A stretch of DNA of 64,000 nucleotides. It comes from Hyphomicrobium_A sp964493785. Lineage in GTDB: Bacteria > Pseudomonadota > Alphaproteobacteria > Rhizobiales > Hyphomicrobiaceae. Below, piece after piece: positions 1 through 8,922 of the stretch (position 1 is the stretch's first letter; the number at the start of each line of letters is the position of its first letter). The notes beneath the pieces are model-generated. The model did not search any database, had not been told where the DNA came from, and saw nothing but the letters and a program-made list of their open reading frames with translations. A program made the position numbers and the translations under genes. The stretch is from assembly GCA_964493785.1 (NCBI GenBank), contig CAZBPM010000009.1:1-64000 (forward strand), written 5' to 3'.

Positions 1-1101
1 CCGCCCCCGTCACCGCCTGCCGCAGCCCCCGATCCCGTCGGCGGAGCCGGTCCGCCGCCCGCGAGCGCGGACTGGCAGGTCGTGCCCGTCTACTGGGGAA
101 CCGACCGCGCCGTGCAGCCGAATGCCCAGCGTCTGGCCTTCGGCTCCGACCGTGCGCGCAAGCTCCAGCTCGGCATGGCCGAGATTACCGTGCCCAAGGT
201 CCACGAGGTGCCGAACGTCGAGCGCCCTTGGGTGGTCAAGATCCCCTATTTCGACGTGACGCTCTACGCCCAGGCCGAGGACCCCAAGCAGCACTTCACG
301 GTCAAGGAGATCAAAGCGCTGACCAAGGAGGAACTGCTCGCCCAGGTGAAGGAGCGCCTCAAGTCCTCGACCCTCTTCAAGGATCAAGCGCTCGTGTTCG
401 TCCACGGCTACAACACCTCGTTCGACAACGCGCTCTATCGGACAGCGCAGATCGCCTACGACCTAGACTTCGACGGCGCGCCGTTCCTCTACAGCTGGCC
501 CTCGGGTGGTGCCGTCGCGAGCTACACCTACGACCGCGAGAGCGCGCAGGCAGCCGAGCCCTACTTGCGCGAGTTCCTCGAGATGGTCGTCAAGGAGACC
601 GGGGCCAAGAAGGTCAGCATCATCGCGCACTCAATGGGCAACCAGCCTGTCATGGAAGTGCTGCGCGACATGCGTAACTCTGCCCCCGAAGGCGTCGTCA
701 TCAGCCAGGTCATCCTCGCCGCTCCCGACGTCGATGCGGACGCCTTCTCCAATATGGCCAACGCCATCAAGGGCCTCGCCGAGAACGTCACGCTGTATGT
801 TGCCGCAAACGACCGCGCGCTGATCGTGTCGCGCAACTTCTGGGGCAGCTATCGCGCCGGCGACGTGCCGCCGGCAGGACCGCTCATCCTTCCCGGCATC
901 GACACCATCGACGTCACGGCGGCCTCGACCGACACCTTCGCGATCAACCACTCCGGGTACGCGGCCAATAACGTCCTCCTCAAGGACATAGCGGAGCTAT
1001 TGCGGACCGGCCTGAGGCCGCCCGAAATGCGCGCATTGAAGCCGGGCAAGATCACCGGCGGTGGCGGCGACTATTGGCGCTACGTACCGACGCCACAGTG
1101 A
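1..1101 (+). CDS. alpha/beta hydrolase of the DUF900 family, 5'-truncated
   Basis: The reading frame is open from the first base, so the true start lies upstream; a GTG at 82 is only an internal candidate. The visible N-terminal part is Pro/Ala-rich and looks like a linker after an export signal that is not in the window. The core shows the alpha/beta-hydrolase landmarks: an oxyanion-type VFVHGYNTSF segment, then the nucleophile elbow AHSMGN with its serine, and a late NHSGY segment that could supply the histidine. These fit the DUF900 esterase-like family of proteobacteria. The substrate is unknown. The gene stands alone, 145 bp before the next one. Confidence 0.85.
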   Translation, partial: PPPSPPAAAPDPVGGAGPPPASADWQVVPVYWGTDRAVQPNAQRLAFGSDRARKLQLGMAEITVPKVHEVPNVERPWVVKIPYFDVTLYAQAEDPKQHFTVKEIKALTKEELLAQVKERLKSSTLFKDQALVFVHGYNTSFDNALYRTAQIAYDLDFDGAPFLYSWPSGGAVASYTYDRESAQAAEPYLREFLEMVVKETGAKKVSIIAHSMGNQPVMEVLRDMRNSAPEGVVISQVILAAPDVDADAFSNMANAIKGLAENVTLYVAANDRALIVSRNFWGSYRAGDVPPAGPLILPGIDTIDVTAASTDTFAINHSGYAANNVLLKDIAELLRTGLRPPEMRALKPGKITGGGGDYWRYVPTPQ

Positions 1102-1246
1102 CGCCGCGGTCGGAGGGAGGCGGCGCACCCGCCCCCGGCATTGACCAAGGGTTTATTTACTACGTGCTGCCACAGTCCCTGAAGGTCCGGCCCTCGTGCC
1201 GGCCATCAGGGACGCGCCTGGGCTCGAGCCTGGGCCGCAATTGTGA

Positions 1247-1768
1247 ATGCGTAGGCAGCAAATCTCCATTCCTCAAAGCATCGCTCAGGGCTTCCGCCCC
1301 GCCGCGTTAAAATCCCCCCTGGCGCGGTCGGCCGCCCTCGGCTGCCTGATCGCCGCGGCGATGGTGGCTATCGTACCGACACCCGCGCCCGCCGAGACGA
1401 GCGACGTCGTGGCTGGAGAGCCGGCCGAGAACGGAATGCCCTCGTCCAATCCGCGGGTGAAACCGCTCCTCTCCGGACATCCGAACGACTTCGTCACCAT
1501 TTGCGTCGCCGGCTGCGATAAGCCCCGGATCGTGCAGATCCTCCCCAAGCCGCGTGAAAGCCGCGTCGGCTCCATGCGGACGACGTCGGGCGACGCGCTC
1601 CCTGCGGCGGCCTACGACGGCATAGATCGTGACTCGGTGCTGTGCGTTGCCGGATGTAGTGGTCGCCCCGGTATCGTTCAGCGCATGCAGGGCTTGCCGT
1701 CGCAGAAGGCACCGCCCCAGCCGCGCTCCGAGGAGCAGGGCAACGAGCCGCTCGACCGGGTCCGCTGA
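1247..1768 (+). CDS. secreted protein with two CVAGC motifs, function unknown
   Basis: A 173-residue protein that I do not recognise. A hydrophobic stretch near residues 25-48 ending in PAPAET looks like a signal peptide behind a long basic leader, so a later start is possible. The mature part carries the same short unit twice: ICVAGCDKPRIVQ and, about 55 residues later, LCVAGCSGRPGIVQR. The four cysteines could form disulfides or bind a metal in the periplasm. The C-terminal tail is Pro/Gln/Glu-rich. It lies between an unrelated hydrolase on the same strand and a convergent gene, so context does not help. Confidence 0.6.
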   Translation: MRRQQISIPQSIAQGFRPAALKSPLARSAALGCLIAAAMVAIVPTPAPAETSDVVAGEPAENGMPSSNPRVKPLLSGHPNDFVTICVAGCDKPRIVQILPKPRESRVGSMRTTSGDALPAAAYDGIDRDSVLCVAGCSGRPGIVQRMQGLPSQKAPPQPRSEEQGNEPLDRVR

Positions 1769-1796
1769 AACGCGCGTCGCGCCTGAAATGCGCGCG

Positions 1797-2855
1797 CTAG
1801 CTGCCCGCGCCGTTCATTAGCTTACGCGCTTCGTCGTAGCTGGCGACCTTGTACACCATTCCGTTCTTGATGAAGTACAGCCAGTCGAGCTTGTTGGAGG
1901 CCGCCAGATCCTCCGGCGTCACCGACTGCAGCGCATCGAAGTTCTGCTTCCGGAACAGCACCGCCGTCGTCTTCGAGGTCTCGGCATCGAGATAGCCCCA
2001 GTCCTCGGTCTCCGGCAGACGCGTCGCGGACTCACGCTCGAACACCACCTCGTTGAGCGCCGACGCCGGCAGCTGGCCGGCCTTGATGTACTCGATCGCC
2101 GCCTCGACGAAGCCGATCTGCACCAGCCCCGAGCAGATGAACTCGTTGGGCGGATTCCAGTTGCGCTCGCGGAACCGCTGCACGGTTTTGCGGTCGCCGG
2201 TTACGCTGCGCTCCACGCCGAACCACAGGCTGCGCACGATGGAGCCGATCGCCCAGTAGTTATATGAGGCCTTGATCTTGTCGAGCAGCAGCCCGCGCAC
2301 GCGCGACTGCTTCGGTTCGTCGAACCATTCCTTGCGAAAGCGCTTGATCGCGATGAACGAGCTCTTGTCGGCGATGTAGTCGCGCAGATCGGAGATGTCG
2401 ACGCCGCCGGTGCCGGCCTCGATGACGAACGTGCTCGAGTAGCCGGATTCGAACTGCGGCCCCGTGAACACCATCGCCGCATGCGAGAACGGAGAGCCGG
2501 TCGCCCAACGGATGGCCCACGAGGCCAGATTCCACTGCCTCTGGGTTAGGACAACGTCGGCGCGTTCCAGGTACTTGCCGGCGAGAAAGTCCTCGACCGG
2601 CATCGGCCACACCTCAGCGGCAACGTCTTGCTCGGGCGGCAGATTGATCGCATCGGCGCCGGCGGCGGGTTCTGCGGCGGCGGGCGGCGGTGACGGCGGC
2701 ACTGGCTCCGCCTGTGGCGGCGTCTCGGCCTGGGCCTGGGCGGCGCTGGGTGCGGTGGCCGGCTGTGGAGCAGGCGCCGTGAGCGCCAGGGTCGTTCCGG
2801 CGATCGCAATGATCCCGAACATGCCCAGTCCGGCAGCAGCGAGGATGCGCCCCAT
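1797..2855 (-). CDS. YiiX/YebB-like permuted papain-fold cysteine hydrolase, exported
   Basis: The protein (352 aa) starts with a hydrophobic segment at about residues 5-27 and an Ala/Pro/Gln-rich linker to about residue 80, so it is probably periplasmic or membrane-anchored. The globular part has the order typical of permuted NlpC/P60 (YiiX-like) enzymes: a segment ADVVLTQRQW, a catalytic histidine in SPFSHAAMV, then the catalytic cysteine in FICSGLVQIGF. Members of this group are amidases or acyl hydrolases whose substrates are mostly unknown. The gene is convergent with the one before it and divergent from hisZ. Confidence 0.75.
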   Translation of the reverse strand: MGRILAAAGLGMFGIIAIAGTTLALTAPAPQPATAPSAAQAQAETPPQAEPVPPSPPPAAAEPAAGADAINLPPEQDVAAEVWPMPVEDFLAGKYLERADVVLTQRQWNLASWAIRWATGSPFSHAAMVFTGPQFESGYSSTFVIEAGTGGVDISDLRDYIADKSSFIAIKRFRKEWFDEPKQSRVRGLLLDKIKASYNYWAIGSIVRSLWFGVERSVTGDRKTVQRFRERNWNPPNEFICSGLVQIGFVEAAIEYIKAGQLPASALNEVVFERESATRLPETEDWGYLDAETSKTTAVLFRKQNFDALQSVTPEDLAASNKLDWLYFIKNGMVYKVASYDEARKLMNGAGS

Positions 2856-3091
2856 CGTCAGCCCCCCTTAAAAAACGCGACGCCTCGAACGGCTTGGCGC
2901 CGAGCCCAACCCTATGCCAAGCCCGTCCGGAAAGTCAGCATAGCTTGATAGCACCAGTAAGGCACCGCCCCGATAGGTCCGCAAAGCACCAGGGGGCCGA
3001 GTTGGCATGGACACCATCATCGGACCTTGCTCTACCGGCTCTCGTCGGCCAAAAGGACGGCCCTGACAGAGTGAAAGGCTATGGCACGGCC

Positions 3092-4270
3092 ATGGGCGTT
3101 GCGCAGCCGCTGAATTTCGAGGCCCTCGAGGCGCAGGCCCGAACCCTGCTGTCCGTGTTCATCGCGGCCGGCCACGAGGCCGTTGCGCCCGAAATCATCC
3201 AGCCTGCCGGCGTGTTCCTGGATGTCGTCGGCGAGGCGCTGCGCGGGCGCACCTACGTCTTCACCGATCTCAACGGCGAGGAACTGTGCCTTAGGCCCGA
3301 CCTCACCGTCCCGACCTGCCGCCTCTACCTTCAGCGCCACCCGGCCGCCGACCGCGAGGCATTCTACAGCTACAACGGCCCCGCCTTCCGCTTTCAGCCG
3401 GCCGGCGCCGACGCCTCCCACCCGCGCGAGTTCCGCCAATCGGGCATCGAGGCCTTCGGCGACAAGGATGCCGGCGAGGCCGATGCCCGCACGCTCGTTC
3501 TGATACTGCGTGCCCTGCAGCAGGCGGGTCTTTCGGGCTGGAAGCTGCGCATCGGCGACGTTGCCCTGTTCGACGCCCTTCTCGGCGTTGCCGACATGCC
3601 CGATCGCTGGCGCCGGCGCCTCCGTCACCAGTTCTGGCGGCCCGAGGCCTTCCGCGCTGAGCTGAAGCGCCTTTCGACCGAGCCGGCCCGGTCGCCCTCC
3701 GGCGTACCTAAGGCGCTCATTGATGCGCTCGACCCGAACGACCCCGCGGCGGCCGAGGCCATCGTCGCCGAGCACCTGGAAAGCTCGGGCACCGAGCTTA
3801 TCGGCGCACGCTCGGCGGCTGAGATTGCCGAGGGCCTGCTCGCCATCGCCGCTGACGCGAAGGCACCGCCCCTGAAACCCGAAGCCGCAGCATTGATCGA
3901 CGCCTATATCCGCACCCGCGCCCCTGCCGCCGAAGCAACGAGCGTGTTGCGCCGGCTGGCCGGCAAGCTGAGCGACGGTCTGGAGACGGCCCTCAACTCC
4001 TATGAGCGCCGCTGCAAGCTGCTCGCCGACAGCGGGGTAGACATGGGCGGGATCGATTTCTCCGCCGAGTTCGGCCGCAGCGTCGGCTATTACACCGGCT
4101 TCGTCTTCGAGGTGCTGGTCGAAGCTCTGGGGCCGGCGAGCCCCGTCGCAGGGGGCGGCCGCTATGACGGTCTGCTGAAGGCTGTTGGCGCGCCGCGCGA
4201 CGTCCCGGCCGTCGGCGGTGCCGTTCACACTGAGCGCCTGTTGACCGTGGTGCGCGGAGGCCGGCGATGA
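3092..4270 (+). CDS. hisZ: ATP phosphoribosyltransferase regulatory subunit HisZ
   Basis: HisZ is a catalytically dead histidyl-tRNA-synthetase paralog that joins short-form HisG to make the allosteric first enzyme of histidine biosynthesis. The sequence shows HisRS-like class II features: YVFTDLNGEELCLRPDLTVPTCRLY, the motif-2-like YNGPAFRFQP and a C-terminal AGGGRYDGLL. ATG 3092 gives 392 residues, close to the family length. An in-frame GTG at 3071 with an upstream AAAAGGA is an alternative, and the frame is open further upstream without similarity. The stop overlaps the hisG start by 4 bp, which implies translational coupling. Confidence 0.93.
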   Translation: MGVAQPLNFEALEAQARTLLSVFIAAGHEAVAPEIIQPAGVFLDVVGEALRGRTYVFTDLNGEELCLRPDLTVPTCRLYLQRHPAADREAFYSYNGPAFRFQPAGADASHPREFRQSGIEAFGDKDAGEADARTLVLILRALQQAGLSGWKLRIGDVALFDALLGVADMPDRWRRRLRHQFWRPEAFRAELKRLSTEPARSPSGVPKALIDALDPNDPAAAEAIVAEHLESSGTELIGARSAAEIAEGLLAIAADAKAPPLKPEAAALIDAYIRTRAPAAEATSVLRRLAGKLSDGLETALNSYERRCKLLADSGVDMGGIDFSAEFGRSVGYYTGFVFEVLVEALGPASPVAGGGRYDGLLKAVGAPRDVPAVGGAVHTERLLTVVRGGRR

Positions 4271-4971
4271 GCGAGCGTCTGATATTCGCCGTGCCCTCGA
4301 AGGGCCGCCTGATGGAGCAGACCGCCGACTTCCTCGCCGAATCCGGTCTGAAGCTGCGCAAGGTCGGCCACGACCGCGGTTATCGCGGCGAGGTCGAGGG
4401 CGCCCAAGGTATCGACGTGGCGTTCATCTCGGCGTCCGAGATCGTCTCCGCGTTGAACACCGGCCGCGCCCACATCGGCGTCACCGGCGAGGACCTGATC
4501 CGCGAGAACATCGTCAACGTCGACGAGCGCGTCAGCCTGCTCAAGCCGCTGGGCTTCGGTCGCGCCGATGTCGTCGTCGCGGTGCCGGCGTGCTGGGTCG
4601 ACGTGCACGCTGTGGCCGACCTCGAAGCGGCATCGGTGTCGTTCCGCCGCGAGCATGGCCGCCCCTTCCGCGTGGCGACCAAGTATCTGAACCTCGCGCG
4701 CCGCTTTCTGTCCGGAAAGGGCATCGCCGACTATCGCATCGTCGAAAGCCTCGGCGCCACCGAAGGCACGCCCGCTGCCGGCACGGCGGACTTCATCGTC
4801 GACATCACCACCACGGGTGCGACGCTCGCCGCCAACGGGCTGCGTGTGCTCGACGACGGCGTGATCCTGCGCTCGCAGGCGAACCTGGTCGCCTCCAAGG
4901 TCGCGCCATGGAATGCCGCAACGATAAAGGCGCGCGATGATCTCTTCGCGCGCCTCGGCCTTGTTGGCTGA
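4267..4971 (+). CDS. hisG: ATP phosphoribosyltransferase catalytic subunit, short form
   Basis: HisG condenses ATP with PRPP, the committed step of histidine biosynthesis, in the cytoplasm. At 234 residues this is the short form without the C-terminal ACT-like regulatory domain, which fits the presence of hisZ next to it. Recognisable segments are the N-terminal FAVPSKGRLMEQT, the VDVAFISASEI/ITGED-like substrate-binding region, and near the C-terminus the PRPP-binding loop VDITTTGATLAANGL. It begins inside the last codons of hisZ (ATGA overlap), so the two subunits are probably made at a matched ratio. Confidence 0.95.
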   Translation: MSERLIFAVPSKGRLMEQTADFLAESGLKLRKVGHDRGYRGEVEGAQGIDVAFISASEIVSALNTGRAHIGVTGEDLIRENIVNVDERVSLLKPLGFGRADVVVAVPACWVDVHAVADLEAASVSFRREHGRPFRVATKYLNLARRFLSGKGIADYRIVESLGATEGTPAAGTADFIVDITTTGATLAANGLRVLDDGVILRSQANLVASKVAPWNAATIKARDDLFARLGLVG

Positions 4972-5034
4972 TACTTCGACAGAGTCTGCACGTTGCCGTG
5001 AACCCACGTGCGGCCGGTGCTCGTGTCACCTACC

Positions 5035-6075
5035 TCACTTATCCGGCCTGACGAACGCTTCGACGCGCATGCCAGGCAGCAACGGTACCTTGCCGTCGAG
5101 ATTGATCGTCATCTCCAGCACCTCGATGTCCGATGGCCGGCGCGGCCCGCGCGCCGAGATGCGCGGCGTCGCCATCGTCGGGGCGAGGTCCGTGACGGTG
5201 CCCTCGAATTCGCGGCCCGGATAGTTGATCGAGCGCACGAAAGCCTTCTGCCCGATTTTGATCTTGGCGACATCGCCGTCGTCCACCTCGGCCTTGACGC
5301 GCAGCACCGACATGTCGCCCACCACCGCCAGAGGCTGTTCGGGAGACGGCGCCACGATCTCGCCCGGCTTGGCGTTCAGCTGCAACACGGTACCGGCACG
5401 CGGCGAGCGGATGCGCGTCTTGTCGAGCTGCGAGGCCGCGAGCGCCACGTTGGCGCGGGCTGCCGTTAGCCCAGATTCGAACTGGTTGGGTGCTGGCAGG
5501 TTCGCCTTGGCCTGCGCCACCGCATAGGCGAGGCGCTCGCGCTCGACGCGATCCTGTGCCTTGGCGAGGCGCCGGCGCGCGTCGGCCAGCTGCTGGTCCG
5601 TTGACTCGCCGCGGCGCTTGCCGGCCAGTGCGGCATCGAGCTCGAAGCGCGCGCCGATGACCTCTCGCTCTGACGAGAAGACGTTGTCTTCACCCCGCGT
5701 TGCATCCTCGCGCCCGCTGGTCGCGCTCTCCGCATCGCGCTGGCGCTTGCGCAGCCCCGCTTCAGCCTCGGCGGCAGCAAGGCGTGCCCGCGCCTCTTCG
5801 TCGTCGAGGCGGATGAGCAACTCGCCCTCTTCCACCTTGTCGTTGAGCTTCACCGGAACGTCTGCCACCTGACCTAGGATGGCAGCGCCGATGTTGACCT
5901 CTCCCGAGCCGGGCTCGACCCTGCCGGGAGCAGCCGCCGTCCACTGCGGACCGGTCTTTTTGGCGTCCGCGGTGGTCGTCTTGCTTTCGCTGGAGAAATA
6001 GGTCCCGTCGCTGGCGACGTAGCCGAGCAATGCGGCTCCGACAAGTGCGGCGGCGATACCGATGACCTTAAGCAT
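5035..6075 (-). CDS. HlyD-family membrane fusion protein of a DevBCA-type ABC exporter
   Basis: This is the periplasmic adaptor of a tripartite exporter (346 aa). It has one N-terminal membrane anchor (about residues 2-22), a biotinyl-lipoyl-like half (GRVEPGSGEVNIG, then VKLNDKVEEGELLIRLDD), a long charged alpha-hairpin rich in Ala/Arg/Glu at about residues 95-200, and the return lipoyl half (TRIRSPRAGTVLQL) followed by a beta-barrel. I start it at ATG 6075; the frame runs upstream but that part lies in the ATPase gene. It overlaps the 3' end of the ATPase gene by 8 bp. The cargo is unknown; DevB relatives export glycolipids. Confidence 0.88.
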   Translation of the reverse strand: MLKVIGIAAALVGAALLGYVASDGTYFSSESKTTTADAKKTGPQWTAAAPGRVEPGSGEVNIGAAILGQVADVPVKLNDKVEEGELLIRLDDEEARARLAAAEAEAGLRKRQRDAESATSGREDATRGEDNVFSSEREVIGARFELDAALAGKRRGESTDQQLADARRRLAKAQDRVERERLAYAVAQAKANLPAPNQFESGLTAARANVALAASQLDKTRIRSPRAGTVLQLNAKPGEIVAPSPEQPLAVVGDMSVLRVKAEVDDGDVAKIKIGQKAFVRSINYPGREFEGTVTDLAPTMATPRISARGPRRPSDIEVLEMTINLDGKVPLLPGMRVEAFVRPDK

Positions 6076-6931
6076 GGCGTCTGATCCTGAAGCGACGTCC
6101 GAGCGAGTTTGTCGGCGTCGTGGGGTTGTCGTCCTTGGGCTCGGCCGCTGTTGCGGGGCTGGCCGTCGGCGCGTGATGTTCGTGCTCGTCGTGACTGGCG
6201 CCGTAAGTCGGATTGGGATCCTTCTTCGGCCGCTCGTCGCTGTGAATTCGCCCGTCCTCGATGCGCACGATGCGATCTGCATACGGCAGCGTACGGTGAT
6301 CGTGTGTTACCGCGAGAACAGCCCGGTTGGGATCTTTCGCGACTTCCGAAAGCAGCGCCATCACCGCGCGTCCGTTCTCTGCGTCGAGAGCCGCCGTCGG
6401 CTCGTCGGCGAGGATTACCGACGGGGAGCCGGCCAGCGCACGCGCCAGTGCCACACGCTGTTTTTCGCCACCGGACAGCTTCGACGGATATGCATTGGCG
6501 CGATGCCCGAGCCCGACCGCCTTCAGCGCGTTGAGCGCGTGCGTCGGCGGATCGACCACGGGCCGTGCGCGCACGTCGAGCGCCAGCATGACGTTCTCGC
6601 GCGCCGTCATCGTCGGAAACAGGTTGTAGCCCTGGAACACGAAACCGACGTGACGGCGGCGGATGTTGGCGAGCCCTTCTGCATCCTGCCCGTGAGTGCT
6701 GTTTCCCGCCACGGTGAGGGTGCCGTCGGTCGGCGACAGAATGCAGCCCAGGATCGACAGCAGCGTCGTCTTTCCCGATCCCGACGGTCCCATGAGCAGC
6801 GTCAGCTCGCCCGCGTAGAGCTCCAGGTCGATGCCCTTCAGCGGCTTCACTTCTCCCGCACCCGAGCCGAACACCTTGGTGATGCCCGTCGACTGGAGCA
6901 GCACCTTGCGTTTTGCTTTGTCGGTCGTCAT
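6068..6931 (-). CDS. ABC transporter ATP-binding protein, DevA family
   Basis: The energising subunit of the exporter, 287 aa from ATG 6931. Walker A is GPSGSGKTT at residues 48-56, the Q-loop follows at about residue 100 (FVFQGYN), the signature is LSGGEKQR at 152-159, and Walker B is VILADEP at 172-178. This is the MacB/LolD/DevA branch of exporters that pull on the membrane partner. The tail beyond residue 255 is unusual: His/Glu-rich (HDEHEHHAP) and then low-complexity. The start overlaps the permease stop by 4 bp and the end overlaps the fusion-protein start by 8 bp. Confidence 0.93.
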   Translation of the reverse strand: MTTDKAKRKVLLQSTGITKVFGSGAGEVKPLKGIDLELYAGELTLLMGPSGSGKTTLLSILGCILSPTDGTLTVAGNSTHGQDAEGLANIRRRHVGFVFQGYNLFPTMTARENVMLALDVRARPVVDPPTHALNALKAVGLGHRANAYPSKLSGGEKQRVALARALAGSPSVILADEPTAALDAENGRAVMALLSEVAKDPNRAVLAVTHDHRTLPYADRIVRIEDGRIHSDERPKKDPNPTYGASHDEHEHHAPTASPATAAEPKDDNPTTPTNSLGRRFRIRRHA

Positions 6932-8124
6932 CGGCTGAAGACTCCTGCGGGATCGATGCGAGTGACTTTGAAGATTGCGGACACCGCGGCGATGGCACAC
7001 ATGCCGATCGTTAATGCGAAGAGCAGTAGGGCCAACCCCGGCGTCATGATGATGTAGAGCGTCGAATCCTTCGATGCCCAGATGACGAGCATCGAAATCA
7101 CCATGCCGATGCCGTAGCCGACGACGGCGCTGAGCATCGCCTGGATGAGGATAACCTTGTGAATGTAGCCGGCCGACGCGCCAAGAGCGCGAAGAGTCGC
7201 GAATTCGTTGAGGTGATCTTTGGTGCTCGAATAAAGCGTTTGTGCGACGATCACCACTCCGACGATCATGCCGAGCGCAGCACCCGCGATCAGTGCCGAG
7301 CCGGCACCCGTCTGGAACAGCCAGTAGTCGACGCTCCGGTTGCGGAACTCCTGCTGGGTGAGGATCTCACGATCCTGCAACCGGTCGATCAGTTCCTGCC
7401 GCACCTTTTCCAGATCCTCGCCATCCCCCACCGAGACCAGCGTGTATGACGCCTGGTTGCTGCCGGCGTCCAGCAGCATGCGCGCCTGCTTCAGCGACGT
7501 GAATACATATGGCAGCGTCGTGAACGAGCGTATTCCGTGCGTCACCGCGGCGATGCGCACGCGCACGCCGTTGATCTCGGCGGTGTCGCCGTTCTTCTCG
7601 ACCCCGAGATCCTTGAAGTAAGTGTCGTCGGCGGCGACCGTGGACGGTGCATCGAGATCGCCGAGGCTGCCGTCCGTGAGGTTCCAAGGCTTGAGGGTGC
7701 CTTCCTTGTGGTCGGAGCCGACCAGCAGCACCGCCGTCGTTCCGCCCTTTGGTTTGCGCCATGCTGCAAACCCGACGACGAGTTCTTCCGAACCGGTGAC
7801 GCCCTTCGTCGACAGCACGGAATATTTCTCGTGCCCGATCAACAGCGAAGGATCATCGAAGCTCTTGGTTCCGAGCGGCACGACCCACAGATCTCCGTCG
7901 GCCTGATCGAGCATCGCTGCGATCATTCTTTCCGACCCGATGTAGAGGCCGCATTGAACGGCAACCAGAACCACTGAGAAAACGATGCCCGTCAGCGTGA
8001 CGATGAGGCTGAGGCGATCGTGGAATAGATTTCGGTAGGCCAGCTTGGCCGCCATCTTGACGGTCTTCGGCTTACCCCGCGGCTCGTCGGCCGGCAGAGA
8101 CATGGTATCAGCGTGCGCCTGCAT
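6928..8124 (-). CDS. ABC transporter permease, DevC family
   Basis: The membrane subunit of the exporter, 398 aa from ATG 8124, which is preceded at good spacing by AAGGGGA; an internal ATG at 8103 is possible. The layout is MacB/FtsX-like: one membrane segment at about residues 43-65, a large periplasmic domain containing DGDLWVVPLGTKSF and HGIRSFTTLPYVFT, then three membrane segments in the last 130 residues. It is the first gene of a permease-ATPase-fusion protein operon with overlapping junctions. No outer-membrane TolC-type partner is in the window, so one encoded elsewhere would be needed for export across the outer membrane. Confidence 0.9.
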   Translation of the reverse strand: MQAHADTMSLPADEPRGKPKTVKMAAKLAYRNLFHDRLSLIVTLTGIVFSVVLVAVQCGLYIGSERMIAAMLDQADGDLWVVPLGTKSFDDPSLLIGHEKYSVLSTKGVTGSEELVVGFAAWRKPKGGTTAVLLVGSDHKEGTLKPWNLTDGSLGDLDAPSTVAADDTYFKDLGVEKNGDTAEINGVRVRIAAVTHGIRSFTTLPYVFTSLKQARMLLDAGSNQASYTLVSVGDGEDLEKVRQELIDRLQDREILTQQEFRNRSVDYWLFQTGAGSALIAGAALGMIVGVVIVAQTLYSSTKDHLNEFATLRALGASAGYIHKVILIQAMLSAVVGYGIGMVISMLVIWASKDSTLYIIMTPGLALLLFALTIGMCAIAAVSAIFKVTRIDPAGVFSR

Positions 8125-8211
8125 TCTAGTCCCCTTCGCCCGGCGCAATAGATGCGGGCGTTTGTGGCAGTCTTTGGCAATGAATCGATAGTTACCGGAA
8201 GAATTCTCAGG

Positions 8212-8237
8212 CGCCGCGAGCCGGTCAGCTCGCGGCG
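8212..8237. repeat. GC-rich perfect inverted repeat between two minus-strand genes
   Basis: A 9-bp stem (CGCCGCGAG at 8212-8220, CTCGCGGCG at 8229-8237) with an 8-base loop. It sits just past the stop of the gene at 8256-8786 and upstream of the exporter operon. No T-run follows on either strand, so it would be a weak or factor-assisted terminator, or an mRNA 3' end stabiliser. Confidence 0.5.
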
Positions 8238-8255
8238 TTGCTGAACGTCATGTTC

Positions 8256-8786
8256 TCATTCGCAGGGCACTGTGAGCGTCATGCCAACGGATGGGAAGAA
8301 CTTCTTGCAGTCAAGCTTGCTGGCCGCCTTGACGGGCTTCGCTTCAGGCGGGGTTACAGGTGCCGTAGCTGTTTCGTCCGCACTGGTCGAAACCGGCTCG
8401 ACGACGGCCTGGTCGAGCGTTGCCGTGGTGATCGAAGAGTTCTCGCTGTCGGCGATCACCTCCGGCTCGACCGCTTCGATCGCCGCGACGGCCACCGGCT
8501 TCTTGACGGCAGCCTTCGAGGCAACCTTCTCCGGCTTGTCCTTCTTCGCGACGACCTTGGGCTCTGCCTTCTTCTTGGCGACGTAGACCTTCTCTTTCTT
8601 CACGACGCGCCGTGCGTAGTAACGCTTGCGATGAAAGTGGCGGTCCGAGTAGCCGCCGCCGTGGCCGTGCGCGTTGAATGGCCCGCCGAACCCGAAGCGG
8701 ATCTTGAAACCAGCTTCTGCCGTCGATGCCAGCATGGTCACCGCGACGATGATCGCGGCAACGAGGGCGAGGGGTGATTTATTCAT
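8256..8786 (-). CDS. secreted protein with C-terminal FFPSVGMTL signature, paralog 1 of 3
   Basis: The start at ATG 8786 is fixed by a strong GGAGGAAG and by a clean signal peptide (MNKSPLALVAAIIVAVTMLA up to TAEAG), giving 176 aa. The mature protein begins with a Gly/His-rich stretch, then a basic Lys/Arg-rich region with repeated AKK/KKxKP units, then an acidic linker. The last 70 residues hold the family marks: EDSENSSIT, about 50 residues of linker, and the final KLDCKKFFPSVGMTLTVPCE. Two further genes with the same ending follow upstream on the same strand. The two cysteines bracketing the end could form a loop. I do not recognise the family; function unknown. Confidence 0.75.
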   Translation of the reverse strand: MNKSPLALVAAIIVAVTMLASTAEAGFKIRFGFGGPFNAHGHGGGYSDRHFHRKRYYARRVVKKEKVYVAKKKAEPKVVAKKDKPEKVASKAAVKKPVAVAAIEAVEPEVIADSENSSITTATLDQAVVEPVSTSADETATAPVTPPEAKPVKAASKLDCKKFFPSVGMTLTVPCE

Positions 8787-8922
8787 TGCTTCCTCCAGTG
8801 GATGCAAACTTGTGTCTATCGGCATGAGCATCCGCACCTGCGGGCTCAACTTGCATCCAACTTGCCCCGCCCGCCGGCCGGCCGCTGTTCCGGCTGTGAC
8901 AGCTGGAAAGTTTGCGAAGAAA

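Noticed and set aside
3032..4228. Long minus-strand frame opposite hisZ
   Set aside because: It is a GC-rich antisense shadow; the plus strand has clear HisZ motifs.
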